Shown piece by piece: positions 25,773-38,612 of a stretch of DNA of 64,000 nucleotides. The stretch is from contig CM073562.1 in assembly GCA_037074615.1 (NCBI GenBank), positions 14,431,001 to 14,495,000 of the forward strand, read 5' to 3'. The position numbers and the translations under genes are program-made. The stretch's first letter is position 1; every line of letters starts with the position of its first letter. Under the pieces are notes generated by a model. That model was given only the letters and a program-made list of their open reading frames with translations, was not told the DNA's origin and made no database searches. This DNA comes from Leucaena leucocephala (lineage: Eukaryota > Streptophyta > Magnoliopsida > Fabales > Fabaceae).

Positions 25773-26276
25773 ATAGTTAAATTCTACTTAATTAAAAATA
25801 ATTCCATAAGTTAGCAATATATAGTGTGAAAATATCATAATATATATATGAAGAGTTGGACATATAGTTCAAATCAAATAGTATGTATAAAAAAAGTTTT
25901 TCAAGAGACACAACTGAGGAATACCGCCTGAAATCTAAATAAAAGAGTTGGACACATAATTAGATTATTAATGTAATTAAATTTGACTTTATTATGATTA
26001 ATTAAATTATTAGGATATCTCATTCTTGTTGTATGTAACCCTTGAATGAATAAACAAAGACAAATTTTACACTCATTTTTGTATGTGGATCTGCCCTCTT
26101 TTGTACTTTTCTATATTTTTCTTTCTAAGATCATTTCTCAAGTAATATCATTGTCAATCAAGCTTTAAAGCAAATTAGAAAGCAAAAAATATGCTTTTAA
26201 ATTTTAATATATATATTTTTCCTTAAATTAAATCCTACTTTAATAAAATAATGGACCTGCTAGAAAGAATCCTATA

Positions 26277-26299
26277 ATATATATATATATATATATATA
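26277..26299. repeat. (AT)n microsatellite
   Basis: Eleven or more AT dinucleotides, read directly. Confidence 0.9.
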
Positions 26300-26469
26300 A
26301 TATAATATCTTTGTCCCATATTAAAGCATGGGCCTGAATAGTTCTCTCCAAATAATTTTTTTCTATTAACAATATTTAATTTTTCAGACACAAACAATTG
26401 AATAATGAAGTAGGGTTTTTGTTATATTGAGCGAAATGACATTTGGCCCGGATCAGAGTTTAAAAAATA

Positions 26470-26970
26470 ACTTATAAAAAAAAAGATTTTGAACAGTTTT
26501 TAAAATAGGGTTTATACAAAAAAGATTATGAAAAAAATAGTTTTAAATAAATGAGTATTTGAATAATTATTTTCAGAAGAATTTTTATTATTGATAAATT
26601 ACTAAAACAAATATTATTATTAAATATATGAGAGAGAAGAGATAAGAGATAAAAGATGAGAGATAGTGTAAAAAAGAAATAAGAGATGAAAGATAGTGTA
26701 GAAAATAAATAAGATAGGAGAAATGGTGTAGAAGAGAGAAGAGAGAGTGTAAGAAAAAGTATGGGTAATATAATAATTAGTTTATCCATAAACTCTTTTA
26801 CTACTCTATAAGATCGTCTTAATAGTTTATCTAAAACCTTAATTTTAAATTATAGTTTAGTCTAAAAATCTTTTTAAACAAATATAATTATTTATTTATT
26901 TTTTTTAAATTTAGATTTTATCTAATTTTTTTTTTTAAAATTTAGTAGTTTATCAAACATACCAATTATC
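26470..26970. mobile_element. Tourist-like dispersed element, copy 2
   Basis: This shares ordered blocks with 12430-13080, 52846-53790 and 63606-64000. First comes AAATGAGTATTTGAATAATT, then GATAAATTACTAAAA, a purine-rich GAGAGA middle, and TTTTAAATTATAGTTTAGTC near the far end. It terminates in a TATCAAACATACC-like end, the reverse complement of GGTATGTTTGATA. No transposase is present. Confidence 0.55.
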
Positions 26971-29200
26971 CATACAATTTCATCCATTAGTTTCCCTCGT
27001 GGACCAAGAAACCATATGGGCTATACCTAGAAATATTATTGGCATTATATAAAAACAAGTAAAATCTCTTTTTTATATAAAAAAGAAGAAGTAAAATCTC
27101 TTTTTCAAAATTATATAATTTCAAGTTAAAAAATAACTTAATATCTTTTACGTAATTATTTCAATGAAATTCATATAATTTCAATTCTTAATTTTCAATC
27201 TTTATAAAATTTAAACTAAATACTTATAAAATTCTAAAAGAAAGAAACTATGACATAAAATTATAGAGATAAAAATTAAAATTTAATTAAATTTTAATAA
27301 TTAATAATAATAACAACCATTTCTTTTAAATAAATTCAAGTATTCTTATTTTATTTATATCGAAAAAATCATCTTGAAAAGAGTCCTCCTAATTATACTC
27401 TATAATGTCTAAATGTAACTAATAGTATTAGATATTTAGAACTTAATACATGTATTAAAAAATATTTCCTTTTTTTGAACGCATGATATTGGAAAGTTGA
27501 TGGGCATAGTCAAATGCGTGATTGAGCTTAACAAGAATTAATGGGATTTGGTAGGTTCTTAAGTGCTCGATTATGGTGACTCTCATTTTATCCAAAACCT
27601 TATATATTTGGATTATATTATCGACATTATAAACCAACATAATCTTTTTAGCGACTTAAAATCTAATTTTATTTTAAAAAATTAATATAAGAGTTATCGG
27701 TGTACAGAACTTTTTTTAAAATAATATCACCCAAAAATATTAAAGAAAAGGAATAAAGTAACCGTTATAAAAATAATGTTAACATATTGCTCATTTTTTT
27801 AATTTAAAAAATAATATCTATTTTAAATAAAAAGTTAGAGAGGGAAAACTTCTGTAGAGTAAAATTATATTTTAACATTTTTTTAAATATACAAATTAAA
27901 AAGATTAGATACATAATTAAATTTCATAGATATTTTTATTTATAGTATTGTTATTGCGTTATCTCCATCAAGAAAAAAACGTCAAAGTGCTCTTACTTTC
28001 ATAAAAAAATAAATATGGCTGTTCAATATTTGAAAAAAAAAAGAATTAAATTTTAAGAACTTGTAATTTTAGTGGGAAGCAGCTGCCTCTGCCATCCACC
28101 TTTCCACTTTCACCAATCATCATGTAATACTGTAAAAAATTAATTATATTGAGAATGAAATTCCAAAAAGTCACATTATATTATATATCTAATTTTTTTA
28201 ACATTCTTATATTAATTGTTATAAGGACAATGAATTTTTTTTTTTTAAGAAATTCCTAATTCTATAAAACATATATTTTATTCTTACTGAATTTGAAATA
28301 TAAAATGCCAATGAATTTATGATTTAATGATATGGAAACTTGTTTTTTTTTGGCAAGTGATGAAAGATTATATATTTGTTTGATCCTATTTGTAACATAA
28401 TGCTGTTAGTGATTATCACTTTAAATTGAAAAGGAAAGACTGATGGATTGAAGCGTTTTTATTAGGTAACAATTAGATAATTAATTTGTAAAAATGATAA
28501 AGATTTCTGAAAAATATATATATGTGGGGAAATTACTCCATTAATAAAAATTATTATGAATTTGGCAGATAATAAAAATTTCTATTTTGTTGATCGATAG
28601 TTTTATTAGTTAGTATTTTTTAAACTTAAACATATACACTACTAATAGCTTCAACAAAAGGGTTTAATTCTTAAGAGTATTGCAGTATTTGAGAAGACAT
28701 CTTCATAATTAAGTGAAATAGGGGTACTTAATGGGATGCATATATATATATCTACTTAAGCTAGTCCCTCTAGATTATGAGTTATATGTTCACACAATCA
28801 TTTTTTTAAAATTTAATGACTGAGTTTTCAATATCCGATTTATTTAAACTTACACACATAAAAGTTATCGTCCGTAGATTTAATTAGTCTATAATAGCAA
28901 TATAAGACTTTTTCAGTTTGCCTCCAACGGGTATAATTTTTTTTAAAATGTCAGAGGTGATTTCGGGGACCTAGAGATCGAATTTTCACGCGATTTTTTG
29001 CAGCAATATTTGGCATGATAAAAGTGGCCCAAACACCAAGTTTCATAATTTTTGGACACCCGTAAAATATCTTTAGAATTTTTCATCTTCCAAACTTGCG
29101 CGGTCCTTAAAACTTAATCCGGAAGAAACCACGGGGTGGCCAGACCTCCTAACATGTGGGAGGGGTCATGTAATAGACGGGTCATTTTGTCCGACATTAG
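26971..29200. other. AT-rich intergenic DNA with one GC-richer relic
   Basis: No gene is seen. About 28915-29190 is clearly GC-richer than its surroundings (phrases such as GGTGATTTCGGGGACCTAGA and CCACGGGGTGGCCAGACCTC) and has no open frame. It is probably a transposon relic of unknown type. Confidence 0.4.
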
Positions 29201-29905
29201 TATCATCTAGAAAAAAGAAAAATTTTACCTTAATTTTAGATTTTAAGTGAATTTAATCCATTTTTAAAAATTTTGGTACCAAACAAAAAATAAAAAATAA
29301 AAGACACGAAATTCTTCTATTTGTTTTTATATTTAATGCAGAGAAAATAGAAAGACGTGTAAATGGGTGGGACATGCTTGGAAGGTTCAGAGGCAACGAT
29401 TTGGTTTACAGCGAAGACGATGATGCTCTTCACTAACGGCCCTTCACTATGCTGAAACAGTTTTTCTGTTTTTCTCCGATTTGAATTTAAATCAGTCAAT
29501 ATAATAACATCTATGGAGGAAAAAAATTGCAGAGAATAATAGAAAATCAAAGAGCATATAAATTTTCAGAATCGAAGTACAAATGATTTGTTCCGGAAAA
29601 AAAGAAAAAGAAAAAGAAAAAGTAGCAGAGAAGTATGATTTGGTTTGAACATATAAAGGCAAAATCGTATTAGTAGCTAAGCTACTCTCACATTGGCAGG
29701 TTCTATATTTGCGCGCACACACCCAAGACCTCCAATGATGAATTTCTCTGACAGTTTCTGAAACCAATATTCACAAATCAAACTTCCTTTTCTCTCTCTC
29801 TAATCATTCCAAAACCGTTTGCTTATATATATATATACACACACCCACTCTCACAATGTAAGGAGAAAGCGTAATCATTTGCAAAATCGTTTTCCACTCA
29901 CTGCC
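29201..29905 (+). promoter_or_regulatory. Upstream region and leader of the bHLH-type gene
   Basis: It holds an (AAAAAG)n run at about 29597-29622 and a TATATATATATA-like TATA region at 29825-29836, about 70 bp before the ATG. It may include the promoter and a short leader. Short frames on both strands lack domains. Confidence 0.35.
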
Positions 29906-31192
29906 ATGGAACGTCTCAGAATTGGCTCTGTTAGGCCATTGCCATTGGTTTCTCAACTTCCGCCTCCTTCTGATGAACCTGTTGTTGCAATGGCCGACGC
30001 AGGGAAAACTATCTCCGGCAAGCGTAGTAGACAAAAAGGTTTAGAGAGGAGCGAGAGCCTTGACATTGAGCGTGATCCGAGGTTGAAGATGAGTCATATG
30101 TTCGCTGAGCTTCAGTCCACCGTCCCTGGTCTCTTCTCCAAGGTTCGCAATATAAATAACGTGTTCTCAGTGTTCTTTTTATTCTGTTTTTGGATCTTTG
30201 ATCTTCGTTTTTTCTGTTGAAGTTTTCCTCTCTGGTTCATTCTGTTTTTCTTTGTAAATCAATCTCACAGTGATTGATCTTCTGTTTCTTCATTTTTCCG
30301 TATTCCAGGCAATCTTCAATTAATACGTGAGGCTTTTTGAATTTATGCTTCACTTCATTTTGGTGATTCTTCTATTTGTGAATCTATCTAATCGGTTTTA
30401 TGGTTTTGATTTGAATGTCAATGGATGACAAAAGTGTTTTTCGCCTGTTTTAAACAATCTTCAATCAATGGATTGTGTTTTCCCCCTTTTCTTCAAATTT
30501 ATACCTCATCTCCTTATATGATCATTCTCCTATTTGTGAATTCTCATGTAGAATCAGAGTCCGAAAACTACGAGTTTTGTGAGCCTTTTGGGATTTAAAT
30601 GTTAAATGACAATAATGTTCTTCAATCTTCACTGTTCTATAGAATCCAGACCCTATTTATGAGTTTCGTTAAATTTGTATTGAACATTTAAATTGATTTT
30701 GGGAATCCAGGGTTCATTAGTTCAGCAATCATCGTGGTTCTGGTTTCTGACTCCCGATCTTCACTGAAAACTGTACTGAATTTCTACTTTCAGGCCACAA
30801 GGGAAACGATTGTGAATGAAACAATAAACTACATCAAGGATCTTGAGAAGAAGAAGAAAAGATTGGAAGAGATTAAGGGGTTAATAATGGAACCAGAAGT
30901 AGGTGGAGGGAAGTTGATGCTTCCATGTACAGTCAATAAGAATTCCTCCATTACAGTCTCTGTATCTGGAAATGTTGCATTCTTTGGGATTCAATCAAAA
31001 GCTCAATTTGGTTTAATCACAGTGATCTTCAAGGTGTTCTACAAGCACAATGCTGAAATTTTGGCTGCAAATGTTTCTGTCAACAATGGAGAATTGACTT
31101 TGGCAATCACAGCTTTATTAGTTCATGATGGGGATAATAATGATGCAAATGTTGCTGCTGAGAAAATCAAGAGAGAGATTCTGGGTCTGTAG
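29906..31192 (+). CDS. bHLH-type transcription factor with C-terminal ACT-like region
   Basis: Exons 29906-30142 and 30794-31192; 636 nt, 211 residues. The start at 29906 has a good context (GCCATGG). Residues about 52-110 form the bHLH: IERDPRLKMSHMFAEL, then LQSTVPGLFSK, and after the intron ATRETIVNETINYIKDLEKK. The helix-loop-helix fits the bHLH95/ZHOUPI-like group. The basic region keeps Glu and a following Arg, but has Pro in the RDPR segment where typical members have Arg, and no His. DNA binding may therefore be weak or altered. Residues about 135-195 (ITVSVSGNVAFFG through ELTLAITALLV) resemble an ACT-like dimerisation fold. Subfamily and DNA-binding status are inferred; the exon structure is clear. 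Confidence 0.85.
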
Positions 31193-33115
31193 ATTCAAGG
31201 TTAGCTTCTTTTTTTTTTATTTTTCAATATAGTCATACATAGAGAGGGGAAAAAATCAATACTGGAGTTTCAGAGTAGAGACAAATAACCCCTCCATGGC
31301 AGAGAGGAATAAGAGATAAATATTACTTTTTTTTGGGGCAGAAACATGAAAAATTATATTGCTTCCACAGAAATGCAACAAATTTTCTTACTTTGTACCG
31401 GCTTTATAATATGTAATGAATTACTAGTGGCTTTTGTCTCTAGCTTTTTGTCATTTTTTTGGCTGCTAGGTTATAATCTTTTTAGGAATAATTGTTATAC
31501 AGCAAGAGCATTCCCAATTTTCAAGTCTGAACAGTGAACTGTTAGATTCTGTTTTCTTTATTTCTTTTATTATAGGAGAAACAATTTTCTAAAATTGCAT
31601 TCTTTTTCTAGGAAGGAGAATTTTGTTTGAGTTTAACAAACAATGAATATGTTAAATATTTTAAAACAACAAAGTTTATTAATTGTTATTGTGACAGCTG
31701 AAAACAAGTTTATGACAGAAAATACCAGATGGCTGTTATTTAATATTTTAATTCAAGTTTTTCTTTTTTACTTCAAACTAAATGAAAACATTGCATTACG
31801 GTTTTAACTTTTGTATACTAATTTTATATTTTTCTGGTTCAAATATTAATTTTTGTATTTAAACTTTAATTTAACAAAGTAAAATGCATTTTTTTTAATT
31901 TTATATTGTTGGAGGCCCCTACATTGCATTTTGGAAAAATAAGTCATACCATTCCTAACTCATAAAATTACATGTTATATAGTTTGTATATTATAAATGT
32001 TGTGATCCTGAATGTTTCTTTTGGCACTGTGGAATATTGCTGCAACGAAGTCCAAATTAGTTGCACAAAATTAAGTGAAAGATAATTCATTCAAGTAAGA
32101 ACTAGAAGTATTCACCGGCAGTATTTTTTAAATGCAATTTAGTATTATTAAATTTTCATTTTTACTGCTAAATCTAAACCAACCTATGTGGTTATTCATC
32201 ATTAAATTTGATTCTGTTCAAGTGGTATGTTTCTCTAAGATGATATAAATGCTCGTTTGGCATATATTCGGTTTTAATGCGCTTAAATGTTCCCTTCAAA
32301 TTATTATTAAGTTGAAAATTAAGGAAACGAATTTGAAAAACATACCCTTTTCAAGGTCTTAATTGGTCCTCAGGTTTTAAGGCCAGTGAATCACAAACTA
32401 CAAATTTTAATTAATATCCATAATAATAGAGAAGCAAAATAACAAAAGAGAATACCCAAACTCTGGCTTAGTTATTGAAAAAAATAGGAAAATTACTATA
32501 AAATTTTAAAGAAGAGATTTAATTGCCAAAAAATTCTAAACAACAGCAACTTGTTAATTCCTACAATATAATTTATCATTATTAGCTTCTCAATTGTTGT
32601 TATTAGAACTTTTAGGTTATTAAGTCTCTGGGTTCAAACTCATTGTAATCCCCCCCCACCCTCCACAAAAAAAAAAAAAAGGAAATCAAAATAAAGAATA
32701 AAAGTATAGGAAAAGATACAAATAGATTCAAGTTTCTTATCAAGAGACTAATTGTTTTGACTAGAAAAGGTCCTCTCGGGACTCTGGAACAGAGTATGAC
32801 AGACAAGATAACAAACTATCACAATATACAGTCATACATGCATTGCATTGTGTTTGATCACATTCAAAGGCAAAACACAAGTTTCGTTATGATCCAAATA
32901 TAAATACATCATCATTAACAAGTACAATTACTGGCAATTCACCATGAGGATTTAAGTGTTTTCCTTTCCCCTCCTAGCACCATACTCAATTCATTCACTC
33001 AATATCCGGCGAAGGACATAATGCACTAATAATAATCTCAGTGCAAAATTAATTGAATCAGAGAAATCTACAAAAATGGGGATTTGGGTAATAATAAGTT
33101 TTAAGAATGTGGTGG
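31193..33115. other. 3' flanks between the bHLH-type gene and the MIEL1-like gene
   Basis: The two genes converge. 31193-31560 is probably 3' UTR of the bHLH-type gene and about 32830-33115 that of the RING gene. The middle is AT-rich with no gene and no clear element. Confidence 0.45.
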
Positions 33116-36100
33116 TCATTGAGGAAGAACAGGAGGAGCAATTCTACGAGTATTATATGATCTGCAGTGACCGCATTTTTGCCCAATAATGTGGAAGTAA
33201 ACTTCAGTTGTGTCATTGCAGTCATTGCATAGTATCCAAACCTGCATTATTACATAGCAAATTATTGCCTAATTTTATTCATATATCAATACATGTATGA
33301 TATGCCATACTATTCAAAAACCATGAAATATACAATTCATTCCTTAAACTCTACACAATGCACAGAAAAATGTCTAATTCAAGTAAATTAAGCATGCTAG
33401 CCCCTTTCAGAAGTTCTCAGATATCAAATAGCGTGCCTAACTGCGCATTACATGCTTGTTTCTGCCAAGAAGCAAATCTCATGGCGAGGAAATTTTTACA
33501 TGTGTGCTCTGACACGTGCGAAGTATCATGGTTACGTATTATACAAGTTTAAAATCATGCACATTTTCTTATCTTATTTACATTAATTTAGCATGGTTAT
33601 TCTGCTTGTTGCTGGATTGAAGAAATCTAAAATAAACGGGAAAGGACAGTGGAAGGGAGGAAAACAGAAGTGGATGTTGGATATATATGTATTCAAAGAC
33701 TATATTTTACCTTCCTGTCCCGATAATCTTCAGGCATGACTGTTTCTTGAATCTGATATTAGCATAAATGAAGCAGTAATAAAACAGTGGCATCATAATT
33801 GAAGTATGATATTTCTGTTAGGTAATACTCTTGACAAAATAATTGCATGCTAAATGTCATTGATCTTGGGTTTTCTGAATTGAAAAGGGTCCTTCAACAC
33901 AATCAAAGCACACAAATTGGGCAAAGGCATCTACAGACATTGATATAACAGGTTACCTCCTCATCAATTCTCTTCCATGTACTGGACATATCAATCACTG
34001 ACTTGGAGCATATGGGGCAACAATAACTGGACCATGAGATCAAATCAAGTTCATATTAACGTAGAGAATATATCATGTTTTTACAAACACTTCTCAAATA
34101 AGAAATATACTCACTTGTGACGCTTTATCATCTCTTGGTAACACTCACAATGCATTGTGTGACCACATTTCATTACAGCAGTGTCTTTCAATGAATCAAA
34201 AAGGTACTACACAAACATAATAAAGTCATACCAGAATATTATCAATTTCCACCTCAAGATACAAAGAAATTCCCCCCTTGATTAGAAACTTGAGCTATAG
34301 AAAATGGGAAAGAGGCACACACCTCATAACAAATTGGGCAGTGATGCCTCATTGAGTTCTCTACACAAGAATGATTATCACGCAGGCCAACTGAATAACA
34401 GGACCCTGCAGCATATAAAACATTTTTTCACTACAGAAACCCCAATAGAAATGTGTGCATTGATAAATTTGTTTCGAACGATTTTTTTGTCTGCTAAGTC
34501 ATGCAAATATTAATGGACACTACTCACAAATGAGTGAAAATAACCATAAAAAGATTACAAACTCTGAATCAATTGTTTCCCCATGAATCTTGTATAACAA
34601 ACAATGATTAGTGAGCTTACGGGAATTGAAACAAAAGAATGCCTCATCATAAGTTTATGCCCCCAAAATTGATTTTTGGAAAGTTGTGATAAGTAGAGGG
34701 GAAGACATGGACCAAAAAAAAAAACACTTCACAGGTTTGGAAATTTGGTGGTCTAAATTAGACTATGAGCATCGGGTTCTGTCACATTAGCAGTAAGATG
34801 GAATAAGTTGGTACTCAAGCAAAAATTGCCACTTAGTAATGAAAGAAAATAAAGATAAAGCCAGGTTCATAGGAAATAATGATGTTTACTGAAAGTAGTG
34901 AACAATAGAGAAACAAAGGAAACAAAGCCATGAATCTGCTATTAATACTTGAACGAACAACTTTACACCATAGCCTTATTTAATGGAAACAATTTTCATA
35001 TTGGAGGTATGGTGATGAATACATACCACACTTCTTGCAATGATAATAATTCTGACGACCACCGACTCTGTTTGCAATGAAATAAATTCCATTACTCTCA
35101 AGACTCAAATCCATATTTATGAATTCATAACTGAAATGAGAACCTAACTAAAACACATATACTCTTACAGATATTCTTTAGAAATGGTATATTAAAGATA
35201 AATAGACAAAGTCAATCAAGAAGATACACATGCAAAAGTTAGATATATATACAAATCTTCATAGCTTAGCCAACACATTTTTTGTAAACCTGGTTTACTT
35301 GGAAAAAAAATCTCAACACAAAAACATTCAACGCACCTACAGATCCCACAATCATCACAATGAAACTCTTGTTTCCCAGTCTGCATACCAAAAATCAGCG
35401 TCGTTTAGAAAAGGATAAGATAAACAATAACAAGCAGGATTATACACCAAAGTAGAAGGAATCAATCATATTCAAAATTATAATTTAATCGGAAGATATA
35501 GTAAATGAGACATTACATCATCATCGAAGAATTTGCAGATTTCGCAGAAATATCCTCCCATCATGACGCCACAGTTTGTGCAAACTTGAGCAACCTTCAA
35601 AGAGTAAGTTTAAATTAAAAAAAATAATTGAAACCCAATGGTAAATAAAAATATAAAACCAATGTTTTCAACCGAGGATGGAAAAAAAAAAATAACATAC
35701 TGGCTGCTCTGTGTCACAAACTGCACAAACAACCTGAAACGACAATGAAATGTAAGAACTGCATGAGTATTATCGTCTTCAGTGACTGATACAAAGAAGG
35801 GGAAAAAAATCTTATCATTCTTAATAACCGAAGATCCAGAGGGTCACGAATTCATCCTACTTGTTCAATATCTTGGCGTAATAGTTCATGCCGATCATTG
35901 ATATTGCTCAACATGCTCTAAGGAAACAACAAAACGAATTCGAATCAGCTAAAGGCAAGAAGCTGGAGCAGAGAGTTACAAAAAAAAAACAGGAAGGAGA
36001 TGATCAAGGAATACCACTGCCTCGTTATGACAATGACGACACCAGTAAATCTCGTTGCAACAAGGAGCTCGAATCATGCATCTTCTCCGATAATGCTTGC

Positions 36101-36261
36101 ACCTATGAAGTAGACATTCACAGATCAACAAATAAGCAATGCAAACAACATCAAAGACGACGAAATCAATCAATGAACAAGAAGCAGAAGGATATATATA
36201 TATATGCGGACCCGTATCCCATTTTGCCGAAGTGAAGGCGTTCATTGGCAGAGCCCTCCAT
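33116..36261 (-). CDS. MIEL1: CHY zinc-finger and RING E3 ubiquitin ligase, MIEL1-like
   Basis: Twelve minus-strand exons: 36212-36261, 36015-36102, 35861-35917, 35701-35733, 35517-35594, 35337-35380, 35027-35067, 34323-34405, 34115-34206, 33957-34026, 33711-33752 and 33116-33241; 804 nt, 267 residues, unbroken frame. Domains in order: CHY zinc finger ([16 protein letters not shown] onward, about residues 17-90), CTCHY-type finger (about 92-150), RING (CPICYE through CCPICSK, about 153-196) and a C-terminal zinc ribbon ([20 protein letters not shown]). MIEL1/CHYR proteins ubiquitinate MYB factors in defence and ABA signalling, in nucleus and cytoplasm. The first intron starts GTCCGC, a weak donor, but gives the family-typical MGYGCKHY junction. 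The endogenous virus sits only about 0.85 kb upstream of the start. Confidence 0.95.
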
Positions 36262-37094
36262 GAGAATTGGAAGAGAGGGAAAAGGGAAGGCTCTGAGAGA
36301 CGGGGAAGGGGAAGGGTTTCCTGATTTGGGAAGAAGGGTGGGAATGGATTGTCGTGATCCTCAAAGAGGCATGGAGCCATTATGCTTAGAGATCATAAAT
36401 CCTTTATCTTGCGATTATTTTAATGGCGAAAACCAAAAAGGCAAGCGTCGCTACAAAAAACAAAAGAACGAAGAGTAACATGCCCACGTGTTGGGGACGA
36501 AAGAGATAGATGAAGAGTGAGAGAGAATGAGAGAAAGGATAAGATGTTGCTTCAACAGCAGAGAAAAGGATTACCCGCCGAAACATCAGCGAACAAATCT
36601 ATTACACTAATCTTTTCTTAACCCAAAAAAAAGGTCCACTAATTTCTTCTACATGAAAAATCTCATGCAAAATTTATTGATCAAAGGTGATAAAAATTTG
36701 TTTTACTTATTTTTTATTATATAAAATAAAAAATATTTCATATACAGTTAAATATATATTTCACAAAATTCTATATGAGGTTGATTTGAAAATTTAATAC
36801 TTTATTTAATTTTAAATATAATAATTATATAAAAAATAGAGGAGAGAAAATAAGTCTAACCTGTTACACGCGTAAGCTAAGTGAAGATAGACTGTGCAGC
36901 CTACCAAGTTAGCTCAAGTCTACCCTACTTAAGTGACATGTTAACTCATTACTTTTTTAATAATTTTTAAAAATTTATTTTTAAATTTTTAAAATATTAA
37001 TGAAATTTCTAGTATCATATTAATATAATAAAAAAATTATTAATATTATACTTTTAAAATATTTTATTTTTTATAAAAAATATTAAATTTTATA
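36262..37094 (-). promoter_or_regulatory. Upstream region of the MIEL1-like gene, ending at the viral insertion
   Basis: 36262-36600 is transcript-like and probably includes the 5' leader. From about 36640 it is AT-rich. A GC-richer patch at about 36860-36935 contains CCTACCAAGTTAGCTCAAGT. A related phrase recurs inverted at about 45320-45345 on the far side of the viral insert (GAGCTAAGGTAGGAGCC), suggesting an older element that was later split. Confidence 0.4.
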
Positions 37095-37120
37095 ATTATA
37101 AATTTAAATAAATATTAATA
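37095..37120 (+). repeat. Left copy of the 26-bp direct repeat flanking the viral insert
   Basis: This 26-bp AT-only sequence (starting ATTATAAATTTAAATAAATA) is repeated exactly at 45172-45197. It directly abuts the first viral coding codons. It may be a long target duplication or repair microhomology. Confidence 0.85.
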
Positions 37121-37311
37121 ATTCTGCTAGAGAAAGAGTAATTTCTATAGTTAATAGTGTTACTGAAAAATATAAGAAGAAAATTAAGAAAGATATAAAG
37201 ATTTTAAAGAAAGCTAAAAAGATTTTTAAGAGATCAAGAAATTTTGATCCAGGAGTATTAAGAAGAATTGAGAGTTTAATAGACGAATTAAAAGAAGATT
37301 TAGAAGGATGA
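37121..37311 (+). pseudogene. Viral ORF1, C-terminal remnant (5' truncated by the insertion breakpoint)
   Basis: An open frame of about 63 codons runs from the left junction to the TGA at 37309-37311. Its translation is Lys/Ile-rich and probably helical, ending RRIESLIDELKEDLEG. There is no start codon, because the breakpoint cuts it. Its stop overlaps the next start as ATGA (37308-37311). The position and size of this ORF recall the small first ORF of badna-/tungroviruses; its function is unknown. Confidence 0.7.
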
Positions 37312-37910
37312 ATTATATAAGAATAATGGAACCTAGGATATATGGATTAGAATATAACGAATTACCAATAGATTCTTATATATTGACTAATAATCAAGAA
37401 GATTGTATGTTAATACCATTTATATTAGGAGGAGATGGAGATAGTATAATAAATCAAAATAATTGGACGAATATGTATATAATGAAACAATTAGGAAGTT
37501 ATATAAATATAAATATAGAATATTCATTAAAAGTTTTTAGTATAGAACAAATAATGGAAAAAATACCAGAAGATCAAAGAATAATAATAGAAAAAGAAAA
37601 TCCTAAAGATAGGATAAAAAGATTAATAGAATTATCGAAACCATTAGAACAAAAAATATATGAAATAAAAAATGAGTTAATAGAAATAAAAAATAATTTA
37701 AACAGAATAATGAAAGCATTAGGAATAAGTAATATTATAGAACCAATAAAAGAAAAAGATCAGATAAATATGTTACGAATAAGAGATGATAATGATAATA
37801 AAGAAGAAATAACAAAAGAAAAAATATATTCCCAAGAAATGAATGAAAATATTAAACAAACTAGAGAAATAACAGAAAAAATATATAAAAGGACAGGAAA
37901 TAATAAATAA
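37308..37910 (+). pseudogene. Viral polyprotein, N-terminal segment before first frame change
   Basis: The frame opens at the ATG of the ATGA junction and runs 200 codons to a TAA at 37908-37910. The early part (MEPRIYGLEYNELPIDSY) has no domain I recognise. Residues about 85-150 are a heptad-like coiled coil (LIELSKPLEQKIYEIKNELI). Charge and codon use continue into the next segment in another frame; that frame is open from 37873, so the change lies within 37873-37908. I infer one ancestral reading frame for the CP-MP polyprotein rather than a separate gene, because this boundary lacks the ATGA used at the other junctions. Confidence 0.65.
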
Positions 37911-38580
37911 TAATTTATGGAAAATATTCGAAGAAATAGAACAATTAGAATTAAAAAATAGAAATAAACAAAATATAGAAGAAAATCAATTAATGATTAA
38001 AACTCGAGAAGAAATAGAAAAAATAGGAAAAGAAATGGTAAAGTATAAAGAAGAAGAAACAATATTAACTTTAAGTCAAAAAGAAGAAAATAGAATAAAT
38101 GAAATAGCATGTCAAATAGGATCAGATTATTTAGATATAGAAAATTTTTTTAAACCAATAAAAAATAAAGATGAAATAAAAATGGCTAAATCAATACAAA
38201 AAATAGAAGATGAAGAATATAACGAAATAGAAAGAATTATGGGTCAAGAAGAAGAAGAAAAATTAGAACAAATATTAAAAGAAATGGAAGCTATGAATGT
38301 AGAAAATTATGAAATAGATAATATAAATATGCAACAAGGTGGAATAGTTTTTAAAGAACCACAAGTACATAGTGAAGCTTATAGTAATATAGAAACCGAG
38401 AATAGTCAGAGAAGACAAGATAGACAAGAAGATAGAAAAGATAAAGAAAAAGAAGAAGTTGAATTAAATCATAAAGAGCCATTAAAAGACAAAGACAATA
38501 AAGACGAAATATTATTTCAAGCATCTTTTAAGACACCCAATAATGATAAAAGATTTGTACCAACGCCGATAGAACAATAA
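37873..38580 (+). pseudogene. Viral polyprotein, middle segment (acidic/coiled region) in shifted frame
   Basis: Open from 37873 to the TAA at 38578-38580; first ATG at 37993 (195 codons from there). It is rich in Glu/Lys/Ile and probably coiled-coil (TREEIEKIGKEMVKYKEEE), then acidic, ending FKTPNNDKRFVPTPIEQ. Caulimovirid coat-protein precursors carry similar acidic N-terminal regions. The next segment is in the original frame, open from 38550, so the second change lies within 38550-38578. The complete lack of stops for about 235 codons in such AT-rich DNA argues that the lesions are not ancient. Confidence 0.65.
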
Positions 38581-38612
38581 AGACGATAAACAATTCAGGA
38601 ATATGGTTAGAT

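Larger units (their letters stand above)
23703..26469. other. CASP-like promoter side and AT-rich intergenic DNA
   Basis: 23703-24010 is the immediate upstream region of the CASP-like gene, with CT-rich sequence at 23958-23993. Beyond it are AT-rich repeats, a long imperfect inverted repeat at about 25450-25772 and an (AT)n run at 26277-26299. No gene is seen. Confidence 0.45.

Noticed and set aside
35888..36478. Plus-strand frames opposite the MIEL1-like 5' exons
   Set aside because: Antisense shadows of real exons and leader; no protein-like features.
37873..38578. Programmed ribosomal frameshifting explaining the two viral frame changes
   Set aside because: The first change is in the +1 direction and no convincing slippery site with downstream structure was seen. 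Ordinary indels are simpler, though comparison of copies could reopen this.
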